From: Sutcliffiella cohnii
GTDB lineage: Bacteria; Bacillota; Bacilli; Bacillales; Bacillaceae_I
Assembly (NCBI RefSeq): GCF_002250055.1
Contig: NZ_CP018866.1
Location: 1,046,501-1,110,500, forward strand
Direction of reading: 5' to 3'
DNA: 64,000 nt
Shown: positions 42,276 through 51,084 of the stretch, one piece after another
How positions within the stretch are numbered: position 1 is the stretch's first letter
Layout of the letters: every line of letters starts with the position of its first letter
The notes under the pieces: model-generated
Seen by the model: only the letters and a program-made list of their open reading frames with translations
What the model was told of the DNA's origin: nothing
Database searches by the model: none
Position numbers and translations under genes: made by a program

Positions 42276-43316
42276 ATGGGAGTATATGGCATTAAAAATA
42301 AAATTGATATGGTTCAAGTATTAAACAATATTACCGAACCATGCTTTTTTTTAAACACCGATTGGGAATTTGAATTCATAAATGATGCTGCGGAGCCATT
42401 TTTAAAAACAATTCATTCTTTTAAAGAAAAACCTAAAAAAGAGTTGCTAGGTATGAGTATATGGGATGTTTTGCCAAAGTATAAAGGAACGAGGGAATAT
42501 AAATTAATACATAACGCTTTTCAAGAACAGGAACCAAAACAAGTGAAAATGCAAGCAAAGTATTCCAAACGTTGGTTTGAAATTAAAGCGTTTCCAAATA
42601 TATATGGCACATTTGTTATGTTTAGCGATATAACGGAGAAGGAAGAAAATGAGAAGAACAAACAATTTTATGAGAAGTTGAATGTCATTCGTGAAATGGC
42701 TTCAGGAGTGGCACATGAGGTTAGAAACCCTATTACAACAGTAAAAGGATTTTTACAAATAATGATGGAAAGAAATGAACAAAATCAATACAAGGAGATC
42801 TATCATCTAATGGTAGATGAAATTAATAGAGTAAATGAAATCATAACCGAATTTCTCGATATTGCGAAGGAGAAACCGAGTTTAATTGAAACATGTAATA
42901 TTAATTCAATTATAGAGACGTTGCACCCTCTGTTAGAAACGAGGGCGAATAAAGAGGGGAAAATGGTTGTACTACATTTAGGAGAAGTCTCACCTTTAAG
43001 TATTGACAAAAATGAAATAAGACAGCTACTTCTAAATTTAATTAACAATGCGTTAGACGCGATGGGTACGAACAAAAAAGTAGAAGTGATTACATATGAA
43101 GAGTATGGGGATGTTGTTCTATCTATTAGAGATGAAGGAAGCGGAATTCCTTCGACTATTCAAAGCTATGTCGAAGCTCCATTCTTTACGACGAAAGAAC
43201 ATGGGACGGGTTTAGGGCTACCGATATGTTATTCGATTGTGAAAAGAAATAATGGAACAATTTCGTTTTTATCGGGACCTGAAGGAACGACATTTAATAT
43301 CGTTTTTAGAAAATAA
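42276..43316 (+). CDS. soluble PAS sensor histidine kinase (sporulation-kinase type)
   Basis: The product of 346 residues has an N-terminal PAS domain (ITEPCFFLNTDWEFEFINDA, ending GTFVMFSDITEKEE), HisKA with His147 in GVAHEVRNPITTVKG, and HATPase_c with LINNALDAM, DEGSGIP and HGTGLGLPI. No membrane segment or adjacent response regulator is present. The GVAHE(V/I)RNPITT signature is that of KinB/KinE-like kinases feeding Spo0F, so a phosphorelay role is likely but unproven. AAGGGGTGG precedes the ATG. Confidence 0.85.
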   Translation: MGVYGIKNKIDMVQVLNNITEPCFFLNTDWEFEFINDAAEPFLKTIHSFKEKPKKELLGMSIWDVLPKYKGTREYKLIHNAFQEQEPKQVKMQAKYSKRWFEIKAFPNIYGTFVMFSDITEKEENEKNKQFYEKLNVIREMASGVAHEVRNPITTVKGFLQIMMERNEQNQYKEIYHLMVDEINRVNEIITEFLDIAKEKPSLIETCNINSIIETLHPLLETRANKEGKMVVLHLGEVSPLSIDKNEIRQLLLNLINNALDAMGTNKKVEVITYEEYGDVVLSIRDEGSGIPSTIQSYVEAPFFTTKEHGTGLGLPICYSIVKRNNGTISFLSGPEGTTFNIVFRK

Positions 43317-43350
43317 TGTTTACAATTTCCTAAGAAAGGATTGATTAGCC

Positions 43351-44196
43351 ATGGGTTCGACTCACATCGTTTTTGTATATGGAACGTTAAGGAAAAATGA
43401 GCGCAATCATCGTTTATTAGAAAGTTCGAGATTAATTGCAGAACAAGCATGGACTACAGGTGTTTTGTATGATACTGGTTTACACTATCCAGCACTTCAA
43501 AAGAGTTCTACAGGTCGGGTGTACGGTGAATTATATGAAGTAAATGATCATACGCTTTCTAGCTTGGATAGATTAGAAGGTTATCAAGCTCACAGAAGTG
43601 ACAACCTATATGACCGGGTTAGCCAATCTATAAACACAGATAAAGGTACATATGAAGCGTATGTTTACATTATGGTTAATAACAATATGCTACAACGGAA
43701 AATACATGGTGGTGATTGGAAAGTTTATCAATTAGAGAAGAAGCCAAAGTTCTATTATTTTGCATACGGAAGTTGTATGGATAATGAACGTTTTCAATTG
43801 GCAAATGTAGACCATCATTTTCAAAAAGTTACCGGAAAAGGTACGCTTCCTGGTTATTCCCTCCGTTTTACATGGCGGTCGTTAGATGGGGGCCGTGCGG
43901 ACATCGTAGAGGAAGATGGTGTCGTAGAGGGGAAGGTGTATGAGCTAGCTTCGGATGCACTACCATATTTATATGATAGAGAAGGGGTAGATGCTTCTTG
44001 TTATCGTCCTGCAGTAATAGAAGTGGAAATGGAAGAGGAAGTGTTAGAAGTATTAACCTTCATTGTTGTTCATAAAAAAGATGAGAGCGCACCGCCAGCA
44101 CATTATTTAAAGGAGATCATTCGTGGCGGAAGCGGTTTTTTAAGTAATGAATATTTAACGGAATTAAAAAAGAAGTTTCCAAATGTTTTAGAATAG
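43351..44196 (+). CDS. tandem gamma-glutamylcyclotransferase-like protein (YkqA)
   Basis: The product of 281 residues has two GGCT/AIG2-like domains. The first starts VFVYGTLRKNERNHRLL and has the catalytic glutamate in LDRLEGYQ. The second starts YYFAYGSCMDNERFQL and contains DREGVDASCYRPAV. B. subtilis YkqA has the same double architecture and length. GGCT-fold enzymes release 5-oxoproline from gamma-glutamyl amines; the natural substrate here is unknown. It follows the kinase gene by 34 bases and may be co-transcribed. Confidence 0.82.
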   Translation: MGSTHIVFVYGTLRKNERNHRLLESSRLIAEQAWTTGVLYDTGLHYPALQKSSTGRVYGELYEVNDHTLSSLDRLEGYQAHRSDNLYDRVSQSINTDKGTYEAYVYIMVNNNMLQRKIHGGDWKVYQLEKKPKFYYFAYGSCMDNERFQLANVDHHFQKVTGKGTLPGYSLRFTWRSLDGGRADIVEEDGVVEGKVYELASDALPYLYDREGVDASCYRPAVIEVEMEEEVLEVLTFIVVHKKDESAPPAHYLKEIIRGGSGFLSNEYLTELKKKFPNVLE

Positions 44197-44327
44197 CTAC
44201 AAGGGCAGATATAGTTGAGCAAGTTTGTGAACATCTATTTTACTGTTCAACAGTTTTTCAACACGTTAAAAGGGCTAGTGATAATTCTGCCCTTTTTACA
44301 TAATTTGTTCAATAAGTCTTGTCTTAT

Positions 44328-44345
44328 TTGTGAATATATTCACAA
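44328..44345. promoter_or_regulatory. Rex operator
   Basis: TTGTGAATATATTCACAA is a perfect 18-base palindrome equal to the Rex consensus TTGTGAA-N4-TTCACAA. It lies just before the promoter of a zinc alcohol dehydrogenase, a classic Rex target derepressed at high NADH/NAD+. Confidence 0.85.
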
Positions 44346-44350
44346 ACTCA

Positions 44351-44379
44351 TTGTGAGTGTAATAGACATATTCCATAAT
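44351..44379 (+). promoter_or_regulatory. promoter of the alcohol dehydrogenase gene
   Basis: TTGTGA (44351-44356), a 17-base spacer and CATAAT (44374-44379) lie directly after the Rex palindrome, so bound Rex would cover the -35 region. Confidence 0.6.
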
Positions 44380-44423
44380 AGTGTTGTAGGAAAACTACAA
44401 TATACTTGCTGAGGTGAAAACAT

Positions 44424-45464
44424 ATGTGTGAAGCTTGTGGAAATGGGAAAACAATGAAAGCAGCAGTAGTAAAAGAATTTAAAAAAGATTTATCTATTGA
44501 AGAAGTTGTAATCCCGGAAGTAAAAGAGCATGATGTGTTAGTAAAAATAAAAGCATGTGGCGTTTGTCATACTGATTTACATGCTGCCCACGGAGATTGG
44601 CCAGTTAAGCCAACCTTACCTTTTATCCCTGGACATGAGGGAGTTGGAGAGATTGTAGCAATTGGAAGCAATATTTCTCATTTAAAAGTAGGAGACCGTG
44701 TAGGTATTCCGTGGCTATATACAGCATGCGGGCATTGTGAGTACTGTTTAACAGGGAGAGAAACACTATGTCATCACCAAAAAAATGCCGGCTACTCTGT
44801 TGACGGTAGTTATGCAGAATATTGTTTAGCAGACGGACGTTATGTCGTAAAAATTCCAGAAGCGTTAGGTTATGTCGAAGCAGCACCAATCTTTTGTGCT
44901 GGAGTCACTACATATAAAGCATTAAAGGTTGGGGAAGCAAAAGCTGGTGATTGGGTAGCGATATATGGTATTGGTGGTTTAGGTCACCTTGCTGTTCAAT
45001 ATGCAAAAGCGATGGGATTTAAAGTAGTGGCAGTAGACACTTTCGATGAGAAGTTAGAATTAGCTACTTCTTTAAGTGCTGATTTAACGATTAACCCGAA
45101 AGTGGAAGATTCTGCAGATTTCATCCAACGAGAATTTGGTGGAGTGCAAGCCTCTATTTGTACAGCAGTCTCAAAACCTGCATTTAGTGAAGCGTATCGA
45201 GCTGTAAAGAGAGGCGGGAAATGTGTAGCAGTTGGTTTGCCGCCTGAAAAGATGGAAGTGCCTATATTTGACACAGTGTTAAACGGTGTAAGTATTGTTG
45301 GTTCCATCGTTGGTACAAGAAAAGACCTTCAAGAATGTTTAGAGTTTGCAGCGGATGGTAAAGTGAAAACGATTATAGAAACTGTGAAAATGGATGATAT
45401 TAATCGTGTGTTTGAGGATCTTGAACAAGGGAAAATTAACGGTAGAATCGTTATAGAATTTTAA
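44424..45464 (+). CDS. adhP: zinc-dependent alcohol dehydrogenase AdhP
   Basis: The product of 346 residues is a medium-chain dehydrogenase: catalytic-zinc ligands in [15 protein letters not shown] and [10 protein letters not shown], the structural zinc lobe [15 protein letters not shown], and the NAD site [15 protein letters not shown]. It interconverts ethanol and acetaldehyde. GAGGTG precedes ATG 44424, which adds a ten-residue extension [10 protein letters not shown] before the usual MKAAVV start. The extension carries a CxxC motif. It is controlled by a Rex operator. Confidence 0.92.
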   Translation: MCEACGNGKTMKAAVVKEFKKDLSIEEVVIPEVKEHDVLVKIKACGVCHTDLHAAHGDWPVKPTLPFIPGHEGVGEIVAIGSNISHLKVGDRVGIPWLYTACGHCEYCLTGRETLCHHQKNAGYSVDGSYAEYCLADGRYVVKIPEALGYVEAAPIFCAGVTTYKALKVGEAKAGDWVAIYGIGGLGHLAVQYAKAMGFKVVAVDTFDEKLELATSLSADLTINPKVEDSADFIQREFGGVQASICTAVSKPAFSEAYRAVKRGGKCVAVGLPPEKMEVPIFDTVLNGVSIVGSIVGTRKDLQECLEFAADGKVKTIIETVKMDDINRVFEDLEQGKINGRIVIEF

Positions 45465-45469
45465 TTAAT

Positions 45470-45499
45470 AGGGTCAGGGCAGTATAGCTCTGACCTTTA
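45470..45499 (+). terminator. terminator of adhP
   Basis: AGGGTCAGGGC pairs with GCTCTGACCTTT with one mismatch; it belongs to the recurrent GGTCAG/CTGACC hairpin type. Confidence 0.7.
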
Positions 45500-45553
45500 A
45501 TATTGCTAAACTACATGTGGCATTCTATTATAGATAACAGGAGGCGAACAACA

Positions 45554-46714
45554 ATGAATAATTTTACATTTCAAAATGCAACGAAAATTATTTTTGGGAA
45601 AGACACAGAACAATTAGTTGGTAAAGAAACAGCTCTACATAGTAAAAAAGTTCTTCTACATTACGGTGGTGGAAGTATAAAACAAAGTGGTTTATATGAT
45701 ACAGTAGTCCAGTCGTTACAGGAAAACGGAGTAGAATTTGTTGAACTTGGTGGTGTAAAACCAAATCCACGAGTTAGTCTTGTTCGTGAGGGTGTAGCAC
45801 TTTGTAAGGAACAGAACATAGACTTCATTCTAGCTGTAGGTGGAGGAAGTGTTATCGATTCTGCAAAGGGAATTGCCGCGGGTGCAAAATATGAGGGCGA
45901 TGTATGGGATTTCTATACAGGTACACCAATTGAAACTTCGTTACCGATAGGAGTAGTACTAACGATCCCAGCTGCAGGTAGTGAATCGAGTGCTGGATCA
46001 GTTATTACAAACGAGGACGGGTGGTTAAAGCGAGACGCTCTTCATGATTCTTTAAGACCACAGTTTGCTATTTTAAATCCTGTACTGTCTTACACATTAC
46101 CTGCCTATCAAACAGCATGTGGTATTACAGATATGATGTCTCATATTTTAGAAAGATATTTTACAACAGAAAAAAATGTAGATTTTACAGACCGTCTTTG
46201 TGAAGGCGCTTTAAAATCGATTATTCATAACGCACCTATCGTTTTAGAACAGCCAACAAATTATGATGCTAGAGCAGAAATTATGTGGGCTGGAACGATT
46301 GCACATAATGACTTATTAGGAACAGGTAGAACAGGAGATTGGGCAAGTCATAATATTGAACATGAAATAAGTGGCATATATGATATTGCACATGGTGCAG
46401 GACTTGCAATTATTTTCCCAGCATGGATGAAATATGTGTACAAGCATGATGTCCAACGCTTTGCACAATTTGCGAACAGAGTATGGAATGTAGAAATTGA
46501 TTTAAACGATTTAGAAAGAACAGCTCTTGCTGGTATTAAGAAAACAGAGGAATTCTTCCAGTCCATCGGCATGCCAATTACACTTTCGGAAGCTAATATC
46601 GATGACCAATATTTCCGTGAAATGGCAAGAAAAGCAACAGAAAGATGGCCAATAGGTAATTTTGTAAAATTACATGAGGAAGACGTTTATAACATATATG
46701 TTTTAGCGAAATAA
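45554..46714 (+). CDS. iron-containing alcohol (butanol) dehydrogenase, YugJ-like
   Basis: The product of 386 residues is a group III Fe-dependent dehydrogenase: NFTFQNATKIIFGKDTEQLV, the coenzyme loop AVGGGSVIDSAKGIAAGAK, and metal ligands around DMMSHILERYF and IAHGAGLAIIFPAWM. It resembles B. subtilis YugJ and clostridial BdhA in length and motifs and should use NAD(P)H on butyraldehyde-like substrates. AGGAGG precedes ATG 45554. Although next to adhP, it has a terminator upstream and may be separately transcribed. Confidence 0.9.
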   Translation: MNNFTFQNATKIIFGKDTEQLVGKETALHSKKVLLHYGGGSIKQSGLYDTVVQSLQENGVEFVELGGVKPNPRVSLVREGVALCKEQNIDFILAVGGGSVIDSAKGIAAGAKYEGDVWDFYTGTPIETSLPIGVVLTIPAAGSESSAGSVITNEDGWLKRDALHDSLRPQFAILNPVLSYTLPAYQTACGITDMMSHILERYFTTEKNVDFTDRLCEGALKSIIHNAPIVLEQPTNYDARAEIMWAGTIAHNDLLGTGRTGDWASHNIEHEISGIYDIAHGAGLAIIFPAWMKYVYKHDVQRFAQFANRVWNVEIDLNDLERTALAGIKKTEEFFQSIGMPITLSEANIDDQYFREMARKATERWPIGNFVKLHEEDVYNIYVLAK

Positions 46715-46717
46715 TTG

Positions 46718-46746
46718 AAAGGTCAGGGTTATACCCCTGACCTTTT
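46718..46746 (+). terminator. terminator of the YugJ-like gene
   Basis: AAAGGTCAGGG and CCCCTGACCTTTT pair across a short loop; GGTCAG type. Confidence 0.85.
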
Positions 46747-46856
46747 CCCTATATATAACCTCCGACTTTTTTCTTATTTGTTAGATTTTTGAAACCATTT
46801 GCTCCAGGCAGATGTATAGTTATATACAGTGAATAAGAGTTTAGGAGGCTAGTAGT

Positions 46857-48281
46857 ATGAAAAGATTTTTTACCGTATTACTCATTATCTTTATTGTAGG
46901 GTGTTCAAACGATGCGGAAAATAATACGAACGACATAACGGCGAAAAATGATTCAGAGGAAGCAGTAACGGTAGATACAACAGAAACTGAGGAGAAGTCC
47001 AGTATTTTAGTGACGATAGATAGTGTTTCAACAGACGTTACAATTGAAAATATAAAGCAACAGTCTGCAGGAATTTTAACAGAAACTATTTCTTACGAGG
47101 AAGAAACGGAAAGAGTATTATGGGGACTAAGCGATTTAGATCCAGCGTTACATACAAAGATGGAAGCATCAATACTTGAGGTAGCAAACGAGACGGAGGA
47201 TCCAAAAACACTTGTAAAGGCGCTCTTATATTATGTTGGAAGCCCAAGCTTTCAACAAATTGTAGAGGAGCTAGAAAACTACGAACCTAATTTCAATGAG
47301 CCATTACTTCCACGCCCAGAACGAGTTCAAGAAGGGGAAGTCGTAGAGGGTGAAAGTTACTCTTACATTTTATTAGATGCTAGTTCTAGTATGCTATTAG
47401 ATTCGCAAGGTCGACAGAGAATGGACATTGCGAGAGAAGCGGTTGAAAGCTTTGCAAAAACAATTGGAGAAACTAGTCAAGTATCACTGGTAGCTTTCGG
47501 TCATAAAGGTGACCAAAGTAATGGTGGAAAAGAGCTTTCTTGTGCTGGTATTGAAGAAGTTTACCCTTTAGGCTCCTATGATGGTGAATCTTTTCATGAA
47601 GCTGTATCTTCTGTTGAAGCAAAAGGCTGGACACCGTTAGCAGCTGCCATTGAAAAAGCGAATGAGTTAAGCACTAAAGTAACCGGGAATATTACGATTT
47701 ACATCGTTAGTGATGGAGTAGAAACGTGTGATGGAGACCCAGTAAAGGCAGCGAAATCGTTCGTTGAATCAAATAATGATGAAAATCGAACTGTTAATAT
47801 CATTGGGTTCCAAGTCGATCAAGATGCAGAAAAGCAGCTTGCTGAAGTAGCAGATGCAGGGAACGGTAAGTACTTTTCCGCTAACAATGGAGAAGAGCTT
47901 TTATCGACGATTGAATATGAATGGCTACCATCGCTATTAGAATTAGCGTGGGCACCTATTAACTTAGCGCCAGACGGCTGGGAAGTTTTCCGTAAGGTAG
48001 AGGAAGTGAGTACACTTAGTAACCATTGGACAGCTGCGATTATGAGAGAAAACCATCGTCTTCGGACTGGTGTGAAAATATTAGAAAATGAAGGTAACAT
48101 ATCTAGCGAAATCATTGGTCAAGTGAACGAACTGCTTGATGCCCGTGAACAACAATTAAATTCCTTAAATGTGGAGCTTCGAGAAGAAAAAATAGCTATT
48201 ATTAATGAAAAAGCTGCCGAAATAAGAGAAAGAGTGGAAGAATGGGTTCAAGAAATGCATGAGTTAAAAAAAGGGAATTAA
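46857..48281 (+). CDS. lipoprotein with von Willebrand factor A domain (YwmC/YwmD-like)
   Basis: The product of 474 residues has a short signal peptide with lipobox IVGC. A Glu/Thr-rich linker and helical region follow, then a VWA domain (about 165-355) with MIDAS motif LDASSSM, TPLAAAIEKAN and YIVSDGVETCDGD. A long C-terminal coiled coil follows (LNVELREEKIAIINEKAAEI). VWA modules bind protein ligands through a divalent metal. It should sit on the outer membrane face. The length exceeds that of B. subtilis YwmC/YwmD because of the extra N- and C-terminal parts. Confidence 0.8.
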   Translation: MKRFFTVLLIIFIVGCSNDAENNTNDITAKNDSEEAVTVDTTETEEKSSILVTIDSVSTDVTIENIKQQSAGILTETISYEEETERVLWGLSDLDPALHTKMEASILEVANETEDPKTLVKALLYYVGSPSFQQIVEELENYEPNFNEPLLPRPERVQEGEVVEGESYSYILLDASSSMLLDSQGRQRMDIAREAVESFAKTIGETSQVSLVAFGHKGDQSNGGKELSCAGIEEVYPLGSYDGESFHEAVSSVEAKGWTPLAAAIEKANELSTKVTGNITIYIVSDGVETCDGDPVKAAKSFVESNNDENRTVNIIGFQVDQDAEKQLAEVADAGNGKYFSANNGEELLSTIEYEWLPSLLELAWAPINLAPDGWEVFRKVEEVSTLSNHWTAAIMRENHRLRTGVKILENEGNISSEIIGQVNELLDAREQQLNSLNVELREEKIAIINEKAAEIRERVEEWVQEMHELKKGN

Positions 48282-48290
48282 GAAGGTGCT

Positions 48291-48332
48291 GTCCAAAAAG
48301 TAGTAGAGACTGACTTTTTGGGCCCTTTTTTA
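48291..48332 (+). terminator. terminator of the VWA lipoprotein gene
   Basis: GTCCAAAAAGTAGT pairs with ACTGACTTTTTGGGC with one mismatch, followed by CCTTTTTTAT. It resembles the hairpin at 42120. Confidence 0.8.
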
Positions 48333-48353
48333 TTTTAAAGAGGAACTGACTGT

Positions 48354-48561
48354 ATAAAACTTGGAGTAGTGCAAAGGAACCGAAAAGTGGTGCATACGCT
48401 AGATCAAAGTGATGCAAACCTTCTCGTTTTTGGTGCATATCCAACGGTAAAGTCAGCATAAAACTTGGAGTGGTGCATCCAAACCGAAAAGTGGTGCAAA
48501 CACTAGATCAAAGTGATGCAAACCTCATCATACCTGGTGCATATACCATCGAAAAGTCAGC
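48354..48561. repeat. two 104-base direct repeats of phased TGCA motifs (locus 2)
   Basis: Two imperfect direct repeats (48354-48457 and 48458-48561) each hold four (A/G)(G/A)TGCA motifs. The T of TGCA falls at 48370, 48391, 48413, 48434, then 48474, 48495, 48517, 48538. Steps are 21, 22, 21, 40, 21, 22, 21, the same metric as the array at 17037-17461. Each unit ends with AAAGTCAGCAT, again as in locus 1. The unit length of 104 is not a multiple of three, so it is not coding. The rest of 48333-48690 shows nothing else I can name. Confidence 0.9.
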
Positions 48562-48690
48562 ATATAAAGGGCAGTATTGGACAAGCCCTTTGCTATTTGC
48601 GATAATCCTTCTAGTTATCTGTTTGAACAAAAATGTAGTACACTAGGGAAGAAAGTAATTATTGGTATAAAGTAAGATTGGAGTAGGAAG

Positions 48691-49707
48691 ATGACGATGA
48701 CAATTGGTCCTAGAATTATAAAAACGGGATTAGCAGTAATGTTAGCACTATACATCTGTATTATTTTAGGGCTAGAACCTGCTGCATTTGCAGGGGTAGC
48801 AGCAACGCTTACAGTGCAACCTTCCATATATAGAACGTGGAGACAAATGTTAGATCAAGTTTTAACGAATACGATAGGTGCAGCTATTGCATTGTTTTCT
48901 ATATTTTATCTCGGGGATAGTCCAATCATTATAGGTATCGTTATTATGATTGTCATATCTGTAAGTTTAAAACTTAAAATGGAAAATACTATTCCATTAA
49001 CACTCGTGACTGTTTTAGCTATTATGAGTGCTTCGGGAAATGAAGATATTTTATTTACTCTAAATAGATTTCTTACCATATTAATTGGAATTGGTTCGGC
49101 AATGATCATAAATATCGTTATTTTGCCTCCAAAATATAAGAAAGCTTATATAAAAAATGTAAACTCTACCTTTCAAAAGCTTTCATTATTATTACGTACA
49201 GTTATCTCTAATGAGATGACAAAAACTACATTCGAAGAAGAAAAAAAGAGTTTAAAAAAGGATCTTGAAAAACTAGAAGGACAGTTTAAAGTGTTTGATG
49301 AGGAAAGAGGAAAGATTGGGAAGTTAAATCAAACGAATGCAAGAGAAGTTGTCATTTTTAAACAAATGTTAAAAACATTACAACAAGGTGAATTGTTATT
49401 AGAAAACATTGAAGAGCATTACTTTCAAAGTAAGACGAAGGAAGAAGAGGACAAATTATTCGATTCCCATATTGAAGAATTAATTAAGTCCCATGAATTT
49501 ATATTGTTAAAATATGAAGGAAAAATGAAAGAACATGATCACGGAATGAATGAAATAATAGAAGAAAGTGGCGAATTCTTTGAACGTGTTCATCAAATAT
49601 ATAGTCAAGATAAAGATCAAAAATTGCGACTTATGATTATTACTTCCTCGGTAGTCGATTATACGTTTCAGTTACACAGATTGAATAAGCTAATTAGAAA
49701 AACATAA
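48691..49707 (+). CDS. FUSC/DUF939-type aromatic acid exporter family protein
   Basis: The product of 338 residues has five or six membrane helices in the first half (AVMLALYICIILGLEPAAFA, then TLTVQPSIYRTWRQMLDQVL, the aromatic acid exporter signature). A long helical cytosolic domain follows (KKSLKKDLEKLEGQFKVFDE). This is the layout of YgaE/YqjA-like DUF939 proteins of Bacillus. Export of aromatic acids is known only for distant relatives. GGAGTAGGAAG precedes the ATG. Confidence 0.82.
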   Translation: MTMTIGPRIIKTGLAVMLALYICIILGLEPAAFAGVAATLTVQPSIYRTWRQMLDQVLTNTIGAAIALFSIFYLGDSPIIIGIVIMIVISVSLKLKMENTIPLTLVTVLAIMSASGNEDILFTLNRFLTILIGIGSAMIINIVILPPKYKKAYIKNVNSTFQKLSLLLRTVISNEMTKTTFEEEKKSLKKDLEKLEGQFKVFDEERGKIGKLNQTNAREVVIFKQMLKTLQQGELLLENIEEHYFQSKTKEEEDKLFDSHIEELIKSHEFILLKYEGKMKEHDHGMNEIIEESGEFFERVHQIYSQDKDQKLRLMIITSSVVDYTFQLHRLNKLIRKT

Positions 49708-49712
49708 ACAAC

Positions 49713-49746
49713 AAAAAGGGTCAGTGTTAGTGCTGACCCCTTTTTT
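49713..49746. terminator. bidirectional terminator (GGTCAG type)
   Basis: AAAAAGGGTCAG and CTGACCCCTTTTTT form a strong hairpin between convergent genes. Confidence 0.88.
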
Positions 49747-50044
49747 ATGTATCTCCTTGCAACACTTTTAAGTACTCCTCGTGGGTTGGAACAGTATTTG
49801 TATCGATACATCTTTCAATCATTTGCCGGATTCTTACGTTTTGTTGAAATAATTGTTCATTCACTTCTGTTAAATAATTTAACTTCGTTTCATTACCAAA
49901 GCCTTCAGTTTGTGAAACTATTTTTGTTCGCTGTTCTAATTGATCTATCTCCAACTGTAACTGGCGGAGTTCTGCTTTTATTGTCTCGTCCGCCCGTGTT
50001 AATTCCTCCACTTTTAGTGCTAAATCGTTTACATCTAGTCCCAT
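49745..50044 (-). CDS. small coiled-coil protein (YgaB-like)
   Basis: The ATG at 50042-50044 follows GAGGTGG; a frame from 50059 lacks a site. The product of 99 residues is one long helical coil: DLALKVEELTRADETIKAEL then QLQLEIDQLEQRTKIV, with a second helix EVNEQLFQQNVRIRQMI. B. subtilis has a similar protein, YgaB, near ygaE; both correspond to genes adjacent here. The function is unknown. Confidence 0.6.
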   Translation of the reverse strand: MGLDVNDLALKVEELTRADETIKAELRQLQLEIDQLEQRTKIVSQTEGFGNETKLNYLTEVNEQLFQQNVRIRQMIERCIDTNTVPTHEEYLKVLQGDT

Positions 50045-50282
50045 TTCATACCACCTCAACTATCTTTTAAGAGTGAATGTATTAGTATCGTATGAAGTAA
50101 TAGCAATTATTATGAAATGTTATTTTCGTAATGTGTTCACGCCTAATGTACTTAAACCGTTATGTGAAACAGAGAAGTTTGCAGTATGAGTCCAATAAAA
50201 TTCCGTTGCATTATGCGTTGCCTAAGGATATCAGTTTGGCACATCAGTAGATTATAGGCTTAGGCTTACACCCGTATATTGA

Positions 50283-50310
50283 ACCCAATATATTACAATT
50301 TCATATGCTA
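50283..50310 (+). promoter_or_regulatory. SigK-like promoter
   Basis: ACC (50283-50285) and CATATGCTA (50302-50310), 16 bases apart, match the late mother-cell consensus AC-N16-CATA-N3-TA. It lies 27 bases before the Cys-rich gene. Confidence 0.6.
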
Positions 50311-50336
50311 CATTAGGACACTTAGGGAGTGATCAT

Positions 50337-50966
50337 ATGAATGAAGGGAAATCTTTTATAAAACAAAGCAAAATGAATAACACCGTTAAAATAGGACCTG
50401 AATATGTGCGTGTAAAAACTGATTCACATAAAAGACAGAAGGGGAAAGAAGTAATAGTCGAAGGAATTGTTTGTCATGTAGGAATTGATTTTGTAGATAT
50501 ATTACTAGACGACGATCATACTGTAACATTGCTTACAGAGTATATAAAACAAGTCGAATGGAACGATAAACACGTAAGAAATGTAAATAAGTGCAAGCAT
50601 AGTGGCGACTGTCGCTGTATTATCTTTGAAAGTTTAAAGGATAGGCATAACAATAAAAGAAATAATAAAACATGTTTTACGTGTAATAATAGTCCGTGTA
50701 ATTGTAATATAAATAAAAATTCTCGAAAAATGGAACATAAAAATAGAGAAAGGGAGTCAAAAGAGAAAAATAACTGTCCGGAATGCCACAGTAAAATAAA
50801 TTGTCATCCAAAGTATACTTGTTACTGTGATTATCCAATCCCGTTTTGTGATGATAGGATAGAATTGAGGTTGGCAGGTTTAACTCATAATGTCAATTTC
50901 GAATTGCTACAAAAGAAAGGCTACCACGGAAAATTTTTATTAGAAGGATATAATCTTTGTTGTTAG
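50337..50966 (+). CDS. cysteine-rich protein with an Sm-like module, probably spore surface
   Basis: The product of 209 residues begins with a small beta module (VIVEGIVCHVGIDFVDILLD, then TVTLLTEYIKQVEW). It continues with a Cys- and Asn/Lys-rich part carrying about sixteen cysteines, many as CxC or CxxC (DCRC, TCFTC, PCNC, NCPEC, TCYC, NLCC). No signal peptide or membrane helix is present. A SigK-like promoter and late-sporulation neighbours suggest a coat or exosporium protein cross-linked by disulfides or binding metal. I do not know a named homologue. GGGAGTG precedes the ATG. Confidence 0.65.
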   Translation: MNEGKSFIKQSKMNNTVKIGPEYVRVKTDSHKRQKGKEVIVEGIVCHVGIDFVDILLDDDHTVTLLTEYIKQVEWNDKHVRNVNKCKHSGDCRCIIFESLKDRHNNKRNNKTCFTCNNSPCNCNINKNSRKMEHKNRERESKEKNNCPECHSKINCHPKYTCYCDYPIPFCDDRIELRLAGLTHNVNFELLQKKGYHGKFLLEGYNLCC

Positions 50967-51054
50967 ATCAACTTAGAATAAGCCTTAATATATCCTCTAA
51001 TAATATATCGTGAGGGGATATCAAGTTTACAGTTGTGACGATTAAGGAATGAAC

Positions 51055-51084
51055 AAATAAGCCTTCAGAAGAGAAGGCTTATTT
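51055..51084. terminator. bidirectional terminator
   Basis: AAATAAGCCTTC and GAAGGCTTATTT flank a six-base loop between convergent genes. Confidence 0.85.

Noticed and set aside
44215..44412. A 65-codon frame between the YkqA-like gene and adhP
   Set aside because: It spans the long-range AGGGCAG/CTGCCCT terminator of the upstream gene, the Rex operator and the adhP promoter and has no ribosome site.
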